The notes below the pieces were generated by a model. It made no database searches and had not been told where the DNA came from. It saw nothing but the letters and a program-made list of their open reading frames with translations. A stretch of 64,000 bases of DNA from Bradyrhizobium sp. dw_78 (GTDB taxonomy: Bacteria; Pseudomonadota; Alphaproteobacteria; Rhizobiales; Xanthobacteraceae). Every line of letters begins with the position of its first letter. Positions within the stretch are counted from its first letter, which is position 1. The stretch spans positions 248,001 to 312,000 of the forward strand of contig NZ_JAAVUS010000002.1 in assembly GCF_018449525.1 (NCBI RefSeq), read 5' to 3'. Below are positions 1 through 8,682 of this stretch, piece after piece. Both the position numbers and the translations under genes were made by a program.

Positions 1-1
1 C

Positions 2-703
2 CGCATCGAGGACATCAAGGCTGGCCCCGGCGGGTCCGGACAATATGGCAACGCCATCAACGCCTTTCGCGCCGGCAACGTCATCGTGCGGGGAAACCGC
101 ATCCGCAATTGCGACTATTCCGCCGTGCGCGGCAACTCGGCCTCCAATATCCAGATCACCGGCAACAGCGTCAGCGACGTACGCGAGGTCGCGCTGTATT
201 CCGAGTTTTCGTTCGAGGGCGCCGTGATCGCCAACAATACCGTGGACGGCGCGGCGATCGGTGTCTCCGTCTGCAATTTCAACGAAGGCGGACGGCTTGC
301 GGTTGTCCAGGGCAACATCATCCGCAACCTCCTGCCGAAGCGGCCGGCCGGCACCGCGCCGGATGACGACGCCGGCGCAGGCATCTATGTCGAGGCCGAC
401 AGTTCGGTCACCGGCAATGTGATCGAAAACGCGCCGTCGTTCGGGATCGTCGCCGGATGGGGCGAATATCTGCGCGACGTCGTCATATCCGGCAATGTGA
501 TCCGCAAGGCCTTTGTCGGCATCGGCGTGTCAGTGACGTCGGGCGCGGGAACGGCGCTGGTGAATACCAATATGATTTCGGAAGCCCCGCGCGGCGCAAT
601 AGTCGGGCTTGACCATTGGCGTCCGGTCACTCCCGATCTCACCAGCGATGGAGCGCCGCGCTTTGCGCAGGTCGTGATCGGAACCAATGCAGTACGGGGA
701 TAG
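2..703 (+). CDS. Right-handed beta-helix repeat protein, 3' part (TIGR03808-like)
   Basis: The reading frame is open from the left edge of the window, so the 5' end is missing and about 233 residues are visible. The protein is built of imperfect repeats rich in the pattern G-N-x-I/V, for example ITGNSV, IANNTV, VQGNII, VTGNVI and ISGNVI. This is the signature of parallel beta-helix proteins such as pectate-lyase-like and right-handed beta-helix families. In rhizobia a Tat-exported repeat protein of this kind (TIGR03808) is often found next to a TIGR03809 gene, and that neighbour appears to be present here in convergent orientation. The missing N-terminus would be expected to carry a twin-arginine signal. 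Its substrate is unknown, and a periplasmic or surface location is an inference from the family. Confidence 0.75.
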   Translation, partial: RIEDIKAGPGGSGQYGNAINAFRAGNVIVRGNRIRNCDYSAVRGNSASNIQITGNSVSDVREVALYSEFSFEGAVIANNTVDGAAIGVSVCNFNEGGRLAVVQGNIIRNLLPKRPAGTAPDDDAGAGIYVEADSSVTGNVIENAPSFGIVAGWGEYLRDVVISGNVIRKAFVGIGVSVTSGAGTALVNTNMISEAPRGAIVGLDHWRPVTPDLTSDGAPRFAQVVIGTNAVRG

Positions 704-715
704 CCCGGCCTGGAG

Positions 716-813
716 CTTCAATTCTGAGGAAGCAGAACCGAAGCTCCATCTTCCTTGTTTTGACGCGTTTTCTTCACACGAACCGGAATCCACTTCGCTC
801 GAAAACGCTATAG
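716..813. repeat. Dispersed intergenic repeat, copy 1
   Basis: This segment contains the block GACGCGTTTTCTTCAC, then GAACCGGAATCCACTTCGCT and CGAAAACGCTATAG. Related blocks recur at 27655-27751 and 46197-46329, with partial versions at 56284-56324 and 58780-58915. It lies between two convergent genes and its end touches the stop codon of the gene at 814. I recognise it as a common Bradyrhizobium-type dispersed intergenic element. Its function is unknown. Confidence 0.7.
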
Positions 814-1362
814 CTACAACGCGTTACGCAGCAACGGATAGCGGTTGTGGACTCCCAAGGCATTGATCGCAAGCTTCAGTGAATTGTTCTGTAAACCGTC
901 CTGGACCGGCTCCGCGACCGGTAGCAAATCCGGTTCGAGGGCCGGAGCATCGATCGACAGCGTAGGAGGTGCTTCGTGCGATGAAACACCAATGGCCTGC
1001 GAAACGGCGGCGAGAGCCGACTGCGATATCTCGGACGAAACCGGCGCGGGCCGCGGCGAAGGCTCGCGAACGCGGCGGATTAATCCATCGCCGCGCGGCA
1101 GCGGCGTTACCTTGGTGCGCCCAAGCCAGGAGACGTCTATTTCGAGATTTTCACGGGAAGCCTCGCACCTCAACAGATCGCGCCAAGTTTCGACCGCAGC
1201 CTTGGCTTCCTGAATATTTTCAAGAAACGCACGTTCGCTGTGATAGCGGCGCCAGCGGCCCGTTTCAAACAATTCGGTGAGGTATTCCAGCCGCCGCTCG
1301 GCCAGATTGCACCAGCGCGTAATGATGTCGCGGCCACGCGCCACGTCGAGTCGATGTGTCAT
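814..1362 (-). CDS. TIGR03809-like conserved protein
   Basis: This 182-residue protein has a helical N-terminal half (MTHRLDVARGRDIITRWCNL, then AERRLEYLTELFETGRW) containing many Arg, Glu and Trp residues. A proline- and serine-rich C-terminal half follows. The pairing with the beta-helix gene to the left matches the TIGR03808/TIGR03809 neighbourhood of Bradyrhizobium and relatives, and the assignment rests partly on that. I chose the ATG at 1360-1362 because the conserved-looking part begins there. The frame stays open upstream to 1548, but that extension has no family character. No signal peptide or membrane segment is visible, so the protein is probably cytoplasmic. Its function is unknown. 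Confidence 0.6.
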   Translation of the reverse strand: MTHRLDVARGRDIITRWCNLAERRLEYLTELFETGRWRRYHSERAFLENIQEAKAAVETWRDLLRCEASRENLEIDVSWLGRTKVTPLPRGDGLIRRVREPSPRPAPVSSEISQSALAAVSQAIGVSSHEAPPTLSIDAPALEPDLLPVAEPVQDGLQNNSLKLAINALGVHNRYPLLRNAL

Positions 1363-1612
1363 GAGCCAGCCCGCTAAGGAGAGAACGGACGCAGACGCAA
1401 CCGAATCAACTTCAACGTGACAGCTATATTCTGTGGAAAACTCTCGCGTTGTCCAGTGAGAGACGGCGCGCCAGGCCGGATATCGACAAAAAATCAGGGG
1501 AGAATCGGGATTTCGTCCCTGTTTTCCGTCAAGCAGCAGCGCTGGCATGGCCGGCCTGCATTGGTCTCCGCAAAAAATAAAGATTCGATCTCAAGATGAC
1601 CTAAAAATGAAA

Positions 1613-1642
1613 GACCCGTCCGGGGGGACGACCGGACGGGTC
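1613..1642 (-). terminator. Hairpin, probable terminator of the anti-sigma-like gene
   Basis: A perfect 11-bp stem pairs 1613-1623 with 1632-1642 around an 8-base loop. Read on the minus strand, the stem is followed by a T-rich run (TTTCATTTTTA), as expected for a factor-independent terminator. It lies about 150 bases beyond the stop of the gene at 1790. Confidence 0.6.
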
Positions 1643-1789
1643 AAGCTATATGGGCGCTGGGGGTGGATGGGCGCTCGCGCCGGATACAGCCTATGGGGAG
1701 GCATTACCGCCCCCACCTTGTTTGGTCGCGGAGGCGGCGCGACACGTTCAAAGGGAACGGCGTTTTTTTAACTTCCAGGACGGATATTT

Positions 1790-2497
1790 TTAGAGTCCGC
1801 TTTGCGGCACTACAGCTGCGAGATTGACGATCTTCTCGCCTTGCAGCCTGCCTATCAGCGCGGCGAATTCCTGCCTCGACATGGACCGCTTGCCGAATTG
1901 CAGCCGGAACAGGCCGCCCGAAGCATCGATGATCGACGCGTGGTAGCTGCCGAGCAGCGTCGTGACATCGGCGACCCGCGCATCCGGCGCGAACCGCACC
2001 AGCACGCGCGGCGGGGTCTCCACTCCTGCCGATCGGGCCACAGATTCTTTCTCGCCGCGCGACGCCATCTGGAACGGGACCGGCTGCTGGTCCCTCACCA
2101 GCATCGCACCGATCACACCGGCTTGCAGCAACAGCACCGGGGCGCCGAGACATCCGAACCAGGCCAGTACACGCGGTGAGAACCGCGCGAAAAATCCGGC
2201 GATCCTCGCGGAAAGGGCGAGCGACACCGGCGGATCGCGCGCCGGCTCGCTATCGATCGCCGCGAATAATTGCCACATGACACGCGCGGATGGGGCGCCG
2301 AGGCTTTCGTTGAGACCGATGATCTCGGCATATTCTTGCTGAACTGCGGCATATTGTTTGACGAGTTCGGGATCGCGGGCGAGCGCGTGTTCCACGCGCC
2401 TGGCGTCGCGCGCGTTCAAAGCGCCGGCCGCATGCCACGGCAGCAACATCTCCACTTCACTGGGCCTCTGCTCCAGTATTTTTTTCACTGCCATCAT
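1790..2497 (-). CDS. Anti-sigma-factor-like membrane protein
   Basis: From the ATG at 2497 this is 235 residues. The N-terminal part (MLLPWHAAGALNARDARRVE, then ALARDPELVKQYA) is typical of the cytoplasmic domain of anti-sigma proteins paired with ECF sigma factors in Bradyrhizobium. A single hydrophobic segment follows (VLAWFGCLGAPVLLLQAGVI), and then a C-terminal domain of about 90 residues, presumably periplasmic. The start was chosen because GAGGCGGG stands just before ATG ATG. The frame stays open further upstream to 2689, where it encodes the remains of an ECF sigma region 4 (separate entry). No intact partner sigma gene is adjacent. Two other ECF factors occur in the window at 6202 and 36978, but both have their own anti-sigma genes. 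Function as an anti-sigma is inferred. Confidence 0.6.
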   Translation of the reverse strand: MMAVKKILEQRPSEVEMLLPWHAAGALNARDARRVEHALARDPELVKQYAAVQQEYAEIIGLNESLGAPSARVMWQLFAAIDSEPARDPPVSLALSARIAGFFARFSPRVLAWFGCLGAPVLLLQAGVIGAMLVRDQQPVPFQMASRGEKESVARSAGVETPPRVLVRFAPDARVADVTTLLGSYHASIIDASGGLFRLQFGKRSMSRQEFAALIGRLQGEKIVNLAAVVPQSGL

Positions 2498-2499
2498 GG

Positions 2500-2689
2500 C
2501 CCGCCTCGCTCGATGCCGGCTGCCTTGGGCAGTTCCCCTGACAGCTCCCTTGGCACTTACCTTGGGCAGTTCGGCCAATTTCTTGCGCGCGTAAAACAGA
2601 CACGTCTTCACGATGTTTTCCGGAATGCCGACAATTTCAGCCAGCTCCTCCGCCGATTTCCCGCGGCAATAGACAAGTCCGCAACTTGC
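2500..2689 (-). pseudogene. ECF sigma factor remnant (region 4 only), in frame with the anti-sigma gene
   Basis: The minus-strand frame after the TAG at 2690-2692 reads GLVYCRGKSAEELAEIVGIP and then ENIVKTCLFYARKKLAEL. This is a clear sigma-70 region 4 helix-turn-helix. Nothing resembling sigma region 2 can be read in any minus-strand frame between 2690 and about 2900, so the N-terminal part has been lost. There is no stop between this remnant and the anti-sigma-like gene, and a GTG at 2611 could even start a 273-residue fused protein. I judge it a decayed sigma gene that once headed a sigma/anti-sigma operon. Confidence 0.65.
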
Positions 2690-2692
2690 CTA

Positions 2693-3221
2693 TCCCCGCG
2701 CGAGCCGACGGCACCCGCAGGGCGATCCTATCGCCCCGAGCGATCCGAGCATCCGAAGGAAGCCGGCTGTCTCGCGCTCATGACCATCTCTCTCGGGGTT
2801 GGTCGGAGCGAGTTGCCGGGTGGTTCGATGAAAAGAAAAAGATTTTTCAGATTATCGCAACAATGCGATTTCTTCCGTGAGGCGCCGAACAGAAGGCTAT
2901 AAATGAGCGGCGGCCGAACTCTCGCGTGCTGACCTTGGTTAAGAAACCGATATCATAATACAGCAACATATTAGTGATTTCGACAATATGAGGCGGCCGA
3001 ACTTACCAAAACGGCCCCGTAACACAGCCTTGTAACACAGCCCTGGCGCAATGACGGCTGGCCGGCGCCGTTACATTTCGACCCCGGGCGAAACCGGCCC
3101 TGATCCTGCAAATTCCCATGACGAAACAACGCAATGGCAAAAGAAATTCGGTTCCGAAAGATACCAAACCTAAAGGCTTTTCTCCGTAAGGTTCCCCGGA
3201 TGTATTCCAGCACGGCGGGAC
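2693..3221. other. Intergenic region without recognisable gene
   Basis: Between the sigma remnant and the diguanylate cyclase I see no conserved coding frame. The stretch around 2890-3000 is AT-richer than its surroundings. It holds a short direct repeat (GCGGCCGAACT at about 2908 and GCGGCCGAACTTA at about 2992) and a doubled GTAACACAGCC near 3017-3040. The cyclase promoter presumably lies here, but no standard -35/-10 pair is convincing. Confidence 0.4.
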
Positions 3222-4367
3222 ATGATCAGCGCGGCATCACTACGAAATTTAGGCTTCGGCAGCATCATCGTGCCTGCCGGCGGCTTGCCGCTGGACCTGT
3301 TGAAGCGCCGCGTGACCTATCGCCGGCATACATTCGCGGTGCAGGTCTTGAGCTATGCACTCGGGGCGGCCGCCTTGCTGGCCTATGTGCATGCCGGAAC
3401 GATTGCGACGACGATACCGTCGGCGTTCTTTCTTTGCGGCGTCGTCCTGATCGGCATCTTCGCCGTCCTGTCTGAAACCCACTTCAACGATCGCTTCGAA
3501 GATCACTATCTCGCTGTTTTCCAGGTTGGCGGTCACACCGCAATACAGCTCGGTTTTCTGCTGGCAGCCCCCCAGATCGGCTACGCCTTTCTCAACGTCC
3601 TGTTTCTGATTTTCGGCGTCGCATCGCTGCGGATGACGCCGCGTCAGGCCACGACCGCGTGGACACTGACGACATTGAGCGTGGCCGCAATTTTTCTATG
3701 TCTTCGGACTCCGATCGGAATGCCGGCCAACACGACGCCTGAGCGTCTTGCGGCTGCGCTGTGCTTCGTTCTCACGATCGGACAATGCGTATTTGTCGGA
3801 CTTTACGGCGACTCGCTGCGCAAGAAACTCTACAACCGCGGTCTCAAGCTGAAGAAAGCCTACAGCCGGATCGAGGAACTGGCCGAGCTCGACGAACTGA
3901 CGGGTTCGTACAACCGCCGCTGCATCATGCGAATGCTGGACGAAGAGATCGCCCGCGCCCATCGCTTCAAGACCCCCTGCTCGATCGCGTTGATCGATCT
4001 CGACTGGTTCAAGCGCATCAATGACGCCTACGGCCATCCCACCGGCGACGAAGTGCTGCGGACATTCGCCATCACCACATTCGCCAACATCCGCAACATC
4101 GACAGGTTCGGCCGCTACGGCGGCGAAGAATTCCTGCTGGTGCTTCCAGAAACGTCCACCGACAGCGCCAAGCACCATCTCGAACGGTTGCGCCAGATCA
4201 TCGCCGATCTCGACTGGAGCGCATTCTCGCCCGGCATGCAGGTGACGATTTCCGCAGGCGTCACAACACTCCAACCGGACGAGACGCCGGATATATTTCT
4301 CGCTCGCGCCGACCGCGCGCTTTATTCAGCCAAGGCACGGGGACGCAACCGCATCGCCAGCGTTTGA
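3222..4367 (+). CDS. Membrane-anchored diguanylate cyclase (GGDEF)
   Basis: This 381-residue protein makes cyclic di-GMP from two GTP. Residues 35-210 contain about six hydrophobic segments (for example VLSYALGAAALLAYV and CFVLTIGQCVFVGLYG), which form an N-terminal membrane sensor module of unnamed type. A short coiled linker follows, then a GGDEF domain starting near LDELTGSYNRR. The catalytic motif is GGEEF at residues 300-304. An intact inhibitory site, RNID at 291-294, stands five residues before it, so both synthesis and product feedback are expected. There is no EAL domain. The gene is followed after 70 bases by a DUF2336 gene on the same strand. The signal sensed by the membrane module is not evident. 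Confidence 0.93.
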   Translation: MISAASLRNLGFGSIIVPAGGLPLDLLKRRVTYRRHTFAVQVLSYALGAAALLAYVHAGTIATTIPSAFFLCGVVLIGIFAVLSETHFNDRFEDHYLAVFQVGGHTAIQLGFLLAAPQIGYAFLNVLFLIFGVASLRMTPRQATTAWTLTTLSVAAIFLCLRTPIGMPANTTPERLAAALCFVLTIGQCVFVGLYGDSLRKKLYNRGLKLKKAYSRIEELAELDELTGSYNRRCIMRMLDEEIARAHRFKTPCSIALIDLDWFKRINDAYGHPTGDEVLRTFAITTFANIRNIDRFGRYGGEEFLLVLPETSTDSAKHHLERLRQIIADLDWSAFSPGMQVTISAGVTTLQPDETPDIFLARADRALYSAKARGRNRIASV

Positions 4368-4437
4368 TTCAATCATTTCCATTCCGGGGACGAAGAAACG
4401 TGGCCCGGCCTGAATGAAGGCTCCAGGATAGAGTTTC

Positions 4438-5547
4438 ATGAAACTGAAAACCGCCTCCAATCCCGAAAACCTGCTTGACGAGCTGCAGACCACGCTCGAG
4501 CACGGGACCGTCGCACGCCGGGTCGAAACCCTGCGCCGGGTGACCGACCTTTTCATCAACGGCGCCGTCGACTATTCCGACAAACAGATCGGACTGTTCG
4601 ACGACGTCTTCGAATGCCTGATCCTTCACATCGAGACCTCGGCCAAGGCGCTGCTTGCCAACCGCCTCGCCCCAATCGACACGGCGCCGCCGCAGACCAT
4701 GCGCGCGCTGGCGTTCGACGATGTCATCGAGGTCGCAGCGCCCGTGCTGTCGCAATCGGAACGGCTGGACGACGATACGCTGATCGAAACCGCACGCACC
4801 AAAAGCCAGGCGCATCTGATGGCGATCTCGATGCGAAGGGTGCTGAGCCAGGCTGTAACCGACGTACTGGTGCTGCACGGCGACAATGAGGTGCTCCAGA
4901 GCACCGTGAACAATCCGGGCGCGGAATTCTCCAAGCGCAGCTTTACCCGGCTGGTCAATCGCGCCGAGGGCGACGACGACCTTGCGACCTGCGTCGCTCT
5001 GCGTCCAAACCTTCCGAGACATCTTTATCTGAAGCTGCTCGCGAAGGCGTCGGACACGGTTCGGATGCGGCTCGAGGCCGCCAACCCGCGTCAGGCGCGC
5101 AACGTGTCGGGCGCCGTGCGGGAAGTAACGCGACGTGCGCGCTCGGCGCGATCGGCCGTCAGCCAGGAAACCGCCATCGCGCATGCGCTCGTCAAGTCCC
5201 TGCACGAGGAGGGCCGGCTCGATGAACATCAGGTCGAGGCCTTCGCCGAGGCCGGAAAATTCGACGAGGCCAACGCCGCCATCGCGGCACTTGCCAACGT
5301 CCCCGTGTCGATCGCGGAAAACATGATGGTGGAAACCCGCGCCGAGGGCGTGATGATCCTGGCAAAGGTCTCGGCAATGTCCTGGGCGACCGTCAAGGCG
5401 ATCATCAACATGCGCGACGATCTGTCGGGCATGGAGCCGACCGACCTCGAAGCCTGCAAAGCGACCTACACACGGCTACGACAATCGACGGCGCAGCAGG
5501 TGCTGCGTTTCCATCGCATGCAGCAAACGGCGCCGCCGGCGGCATAG
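4438..5547 (+). CDS. DUF2336 domain protein
   Basis: This 369-residue helical, presumably cytoplasmic protein starts MKLKTASNPENLLDELQTTL. Successive short helices bear patterns such as RRVETLRRVTDLF, LAPIDTAPPQTMRALAFDD and LYLKLLAKASDTVRMRLEAA, which resemble HEAT-like repeats. This layout matches the alphaproteobacterial DUF2336 family, whose members are often found beside cyclic di-GMP or motility genes. Its position directly after a diguanylate cyclase fits that pattern, though the function is not established. No signal peptide or membrane helix is present. It ends 13 bases from the convergent nrsF gene. Confidence 0.85.
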   Translation: MKLKTASNPENLLDELQTTLEHGTVARRVETLRRVTDLFINGAVDYSDKQIGLFDDVFECLILHIETSAKALLANRLAPIDTAPPQTMRALAFDDVIEVAAPVLSQSERLDDDTLIETARTKSQAHLMAISMRRVLSQAVTDVLVLHGDNEVLQSTVNNPGAEFSKRSFTRLVNRAEGDDDLATCVALRPNLPRHLYLKLLAKASDTVRMRLEAANPRQARNVSGAVREVTRRARSARSAVSQETAIAHALVKSLHEEGRLDEHQVEAFAEAGKFDEANAAIAALANVPVSIAENMMVETRAEGVMILAKVSAMSWATVKAIINMRDDLSGMEPTDLEACKATYTRLRQSTAQQVLRFHRMQQTAPPAA

Positions 5548-5560
5548 AAGCCAAAGGATA

Positions 5561-6199
5561 CTAAAAACGCAGTACGCGCGATCCCGCCAGCGCGCCGACC
5601 GCGGCGACCGCGGCGGTGGCGATGCTGTACCAGGTCGCGACGAACAGCGGCGAGTCATCGGCACAATGCGACGCGTAGAGCGTCGCCGCCAATCCCGCCG
5701 ACAACATCCCGGCGATCGCACCCGCAACCGCCGGCCGTGTCGGCGCACCGCGACGCAGGCCGATCAGCGCTCCAGCCAGCAACGGCAGCGACATCAGCGG
5801 TATGGCGCTCATGCAGACCCGCGAATTATAGCCGACCAACCGTGTCATCATCGGCAACCGCTGTGGCAGCATCATCTCGCTTCCGATTCCCGCTGCAAGG
5901 ATCCCGGCCGGAATCAACAACAGCCACGCCCACCCACGCAATGAGGCTTCCGGCCGCGACAGATGCAGGCTGACTGTTATCGCCGAGATCGCCAACGCCA
6001 GCGTCACCACGAACTTCAGATCGAAGAACGGATTATGCATCGCGGTCATGATATCCGGCCGCACGCCGAGTATCAGGAAGAAGATCGCGATCGATACCGG
6101 CGCCGCCGTCAGCAGCATCAGTGCCAGCATGACCCCGACCGGCCGCGCGCGTTGCCCGTTATCGGCGGCGAGGGTTCGAATGAGCTGATCGGTATCCAT
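5561..6199 (-). CDS. nrsF: NrsF (DUF1109) membrane anti-sigma factor
   Basis: This 212-residue protein has six predicted membrane segments and starts MDTDQLIRTLAAD. It contains only two cysteines, at residues 129 (SRVCMSAI) and 179 (ASHCADD), both near membrane borders. NrsF of Caulobacter crescentus holds sigma factor SigF inactive at the membrane and is thought to use two conserved cysteines for sensing metal stress. The same arrangement here supports that role. The gene starts two bases after the stop of the ECF sigma gene, so the two are co-transcribed and probably co-translated. Confidence 0.85.
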   Translation of the reverse strand: MDTDQLIRTLAADNGQRARPVGVMLALMLLTAAPVSIAIFFLILGVRPDIMTAMHNPFFDLKFVVTLALAISAITVSLHLSRPEASLRGWAWLLLIPAGILAAGIGSEMMLPQRLPMMTRLVGYNSRVCMSAIPLMSLPLLAGALIGLRRGAPTRPAVAGAIAGMLSAGLAATLYASHCADDSPLFVATWYSIATAAVAAVGALAGSRVLRF

Positions 6200-6201
6200 G
6201 G

Positions 6202-6747
6202 CTATTGTTCCCGCAGTTTGGCGGTAAGGTTCGACAGCGCGCGATGCAGCGCCACGCGGACCGCCCCCTCGCTCATCGCGAATTTCGCCGCGGTGTCCTT
6301 GATCGACGCGCTATCCACCGCGATCGACTGCAACACCTCGCGCTGCCGTACCGGCAGGGATTGAAGCTGGGCTGTGACCTCGTTGGCCGGAACGGTCTCG
6401 GCCGCAGGCTCGCCCGGAAGCGTCTCGGCGAAATCGTCGATGTTGACGAACACCCGGCGGCCGCGCCGGCGCAGCGCATCGATCAGCTTATTGCGTGCGA
6501 TCGCAAACAACCACGGTGCGAACGGCGCGCGGACGTCCCAAGTATGCCGCTTCAGATGCACCGCCAGCAAAATGTCCTGCACGATATCCTCGGATTGATC
6601 GACCGGTTGCCCGGCCCGCGCCAGACCGCGGCGCGCCGCGGCCCTCAACACCGGCGTCACGGCCTTGAGCAGACGATGATACGCAGCATTGTCGCCTGAA
6701 ATGGCCAACTGCATCAGGCCAGTCCATTCGTCTTCACGTTCGCGCAC
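6202..6747 (-). CDS. sigF: ECF sigma factor of the SigF type
   Basis: The protein has 181 residues. Region 2 is visible as DQSEDIVQDILLAVHLKRHT, then WDVRAPFAPWLFAIARNKLI. Region 4 is visible as LPVRQREVLQSIAVDSASIK and then MSEGAVRVALHRALSNL. I chose the GTG at 6747, preceded by GGGAG, because a candidate promoter lies between it and the farther start at 6807, which would place that start outside the transcript. The partner anti-sigma nrsF follows immediately. By analogy with Caulobacter SigF it would respond to heavy metals such as chromate or cadmium. No obvious target gene other than itself is seen nearby. Confidence 0.85.
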   Translation of the reverse strand: MREREDEWTGLMQLAISGDNAAYHRLLKAVTPVLRAAARRGLARAGQPVDQSEDIVQDILLAVHLKRHTWDVRAPFAPWLFAIARNKLIDALRRRGRRVFVNIDDFAETLPGEPAAETVPANEVTAQLQSLPVRQREVLQSIAVDSASIKDTAAKFAMSEGAVRVALHRALSNLTAKLREQ

Positions 6748-6766
6748 GTACGCTCCCACACCGCAA

Positions 6767-6791
6767 TTCGAATGATCTTTCAATTTGTTAC
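6767..6791 (-). promoter_or_regulatory. Candidate SigF-type autoregulatory promoter
   Basis: On the minus strand the sequence is GTAAC, 16 bases, CGAA. As I recall, SigF-controlled promoters in Caulobacter read GTAACC-N16-CGAA. The element ends about 20 bases before the chosen sigF start, a sensible position for autoregulation. The match to the sixth -35 base is imperfect (A instead of C). Confidence 0.55.
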
Positions 6792-7103
6792 GTTCGCAAA
6801 ACACCACTCACGAAGTCGTGATGTCCGTCTTGACGCCCGCCAAGGCCGTCTGCTTCGGGCGGAGAGTCGCGGCCGCAGGCAGCCCCATGTTGAAGGCTCA
6901 TAACACCGATCGGTTCGGCTGACACCCGAAGCTCCTGTACCGGGAGATGCGCGAACGGACCATCCAAAAAACTGGCCGGGCGGAGTCCCTCCCTGCCGCG
7001 TTTTTGCCCGGACTCGCCCGAAGATTCCCTTTTTCCGCCCCGCTGCCGACATGCCGCAGGGTCTCTTTTTACCCCCAGGGGCTGGCACATGGGGAGATAC
7101 CAC
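6792..7103. other. Intergenic region, divergent promoters expected
   Basis: About 310 bases separate sigF and the alanine-rich secreted protein. No conserved coding frame, hairpin or repeat was recognised. Confidence 0.35.
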
Positions 7104-7736
7104 ATGACCATCAAAGCCAGCGGGCACTCGGCATTGATACTCGCAGCGGGGTTCTGGATCTGCGCTGCGGGGTCATCGCAAGCCGCAAGCGACGACAGCA
7201 CCGCAACACCTGTCGCCAGGCACAGCTCGCACCACTGGAAGAAGTCCGCGCACCACCAATCCAGCAAAGCGACGGCGAAATCCTCCGACAGCAACAAAAC
7301 AGCCGATGTGGCGGACAGCACCGGCGACAATTCGCGGCCGCCCCGATCCGCTCAAATGCCGCCATCCGTCGCCAACGCCAACGCGCAACTGGCGGCCGAT
7401 ATCCCGGCTAGCAACGACGCCAAGCTCATGGCGGAACGCGCCAACAACATCGTGCAGGCCGCGCCGGACAAGGCTGCCGACGCGCAGCCGGCCACAGATG
7501 CCCCGGTTGTCGCCGCCGATCAGCTTAACGACGTCGATCGCGCCCTGCACGAGGCCGCCGCGCAGCCGGTGGCGTCAACCTCGGCCGATGCGCAGGCTGC
7601 CATGGCGAATGCCCCGGTCGTAGCCGCCAGCGGCGGCGGTTCCTCCTGGGATCAGGCCTCGCTGATCGGGAAGATCTTTATCGGCGTCGGCGCGTTGCTG
7701 ACCATGGCTTCCGCCGCACGCATGTTCATGACCTAA
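7104..7736 (+). CDS. Alanine-rich exported protein of unknown function
   Basis: This 210-residue protein starts at an ATG preceded by GGGGAG. An N-terminal signal sequence (LILAAGFWICAAGSSQAAS) is followed by a His/Ser/Lys-rich stretch (RHSSHHWKKSAHHQSSKATA) and a long Ala-, Asp- and Pro-rich low-complexity body. It closes with a single hydrophobic segment near the C-terminus (LIGKIFIGVGALLTMASAA). It may be a periplasmic protein tethered by its C-terminal helix. I do not recognise a family; similar low-complexity proteins occur in Bradyrhizobium. The His cluster could bind metal, and the neighbouring SigF/NrsF pair makes that a mild possibility only. Confidence 0.6.
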   Translation: MTIKASGHSALILAAGFWICAAGSSQAASDDSTATPVARHSSHHWKKSAHHQSSKATAKSSDSNKTADVADSTGDNSRPPRSAQMPPSVANANAQLAADIPASNDAKLMAERANNIVQAAPDKAADAQPATDAPVVAADQLNDVDRALHEAAAQPVASTSADAQAAMANAPVVAASGGGSSWDQASLIGKIFIGVGALLTMASAARMFMT

Positions 7737-7885
7737 CTGCCCGACATTATCCCCGGACGCGCGCCCCGTGGCGCGCTCCTCCGGGTAGCGATCAACTCAA
7801 ATCCCCCACTTGATGCGTATCCCGCCAGCGGGCACATTGCCCCGTGACGTCCGATTGCTTTTGACGTCAGGCTGCGGGGTGAATC

Positions 7886-8665
7886 ATGAGCACGTTTGAA
7901 CACATCATCGTCGAAAGCAAGGATGCGGTCGGCATCATCAGGCTCAACCGTCCGAAAATACTCAATGCGCTGTCTTTCGGCGTGTTCCGGGAAATCGCCG
8001 CCGCGATCGACGATCTCGAGGCCGACGACAAGATCGGCTGTATCGTGCTGACCGGCAGCGAAAAGGCCTTCGCCGCGGGCGCCGACATCAAGGAAATGCA
8101 GCCGAAGACCTTCATCGACATGTTCTCCAGCGATTTCGTCGCGATCGGCGGCGATCGCGTCGCGAAATGCCGGAAACCGACGATCGCCGCGGTCAGCGGC
8201 TACGCGCTGGGCGGCGGCTGCGAACTGGCGATGATGTGCGACATCATCATCGCCGCCGACACCGCGAAATTCGGCCAGCCCGAGATCACGCTCGGCACCA
8301 TTCCGGGCATCGGCGGAACGCAGCGGCTGACGCGGGCGATCGGCAAATCCAAGGCGATGGACCTGTGCCTGACCGGACGGATGATGGACGCCGCCGAAGC
8401 CGAACGATCGGGCCTGGTCAGCCGCGTCGTGCCCGCCGACAAACTGATGGACGAGGCGCTGGCCGCGGCGGAAAAGATCGCCGCGATGTCGCATCCCGCC
8501 GCCGCCATGGCCAAGCAAGCCGTCAACCGTGCCTATGAGACGACGCTGTCGGAAGGGCTGAATGTCGAGCGCAACCTGTTCCACTCCACCTTTGCGCTCG
8601 AGGATCGCGCCGAAGGCATGGCGGCGTTCATCGAGAAGCGCAAGCCGGTGAACAAGAACAGGTAA
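7886..8665 (+). CDS. Enoyl-CoA hydratase (crotonase family)
   Basis: This 259-residue protein adds water to 2-trans-enoyl-CoA in fatty acid beta-oxidation. The oxyanion-hole segments are present ([11 protein letters not shown] near residue 62 and [10 protein letters not shown] near 107). Both catalytic glutamates are visible, E113 in GGGCELAM and E133 in [11 protein letters not shown], with the 20-residue spacing of rat mitochondrial enoyl-CoA hydratase. Length is normal for the family and the enzyme is cytoplasmic. It is convergent with a CoA-transferase-type gene that ends 17 bases away, and both handle acyl-CoA compounds. Chain-length preference cannot be read from the sequence. Confidence 0.93.
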   Translation: MSTFEHIIVESKDAVGIIRLNRPKILNALSFGVFREIAAAIDDLEADDKIGCIVLTGSEKAFAAGADIKEMQPKTFIDMFSSDFVAIGGDRVAKCRKPTIAAVSGYALGGGCELAMMCDIIIAADTAKFGQPEITLGTIPGIGGTQRLTRAIGKSKAMDLCLTGRMMDAAEAERSGLVSRVVPADKLMDEALAAAEKIAAMSHPAAAMAKQAVNRAYETTLSEGLNVERNLFHSTFALEDRAEGMAAFIEKRKPVNKNR

Positions 8666-8682
8666 CGCCGTAACGATAGCGA

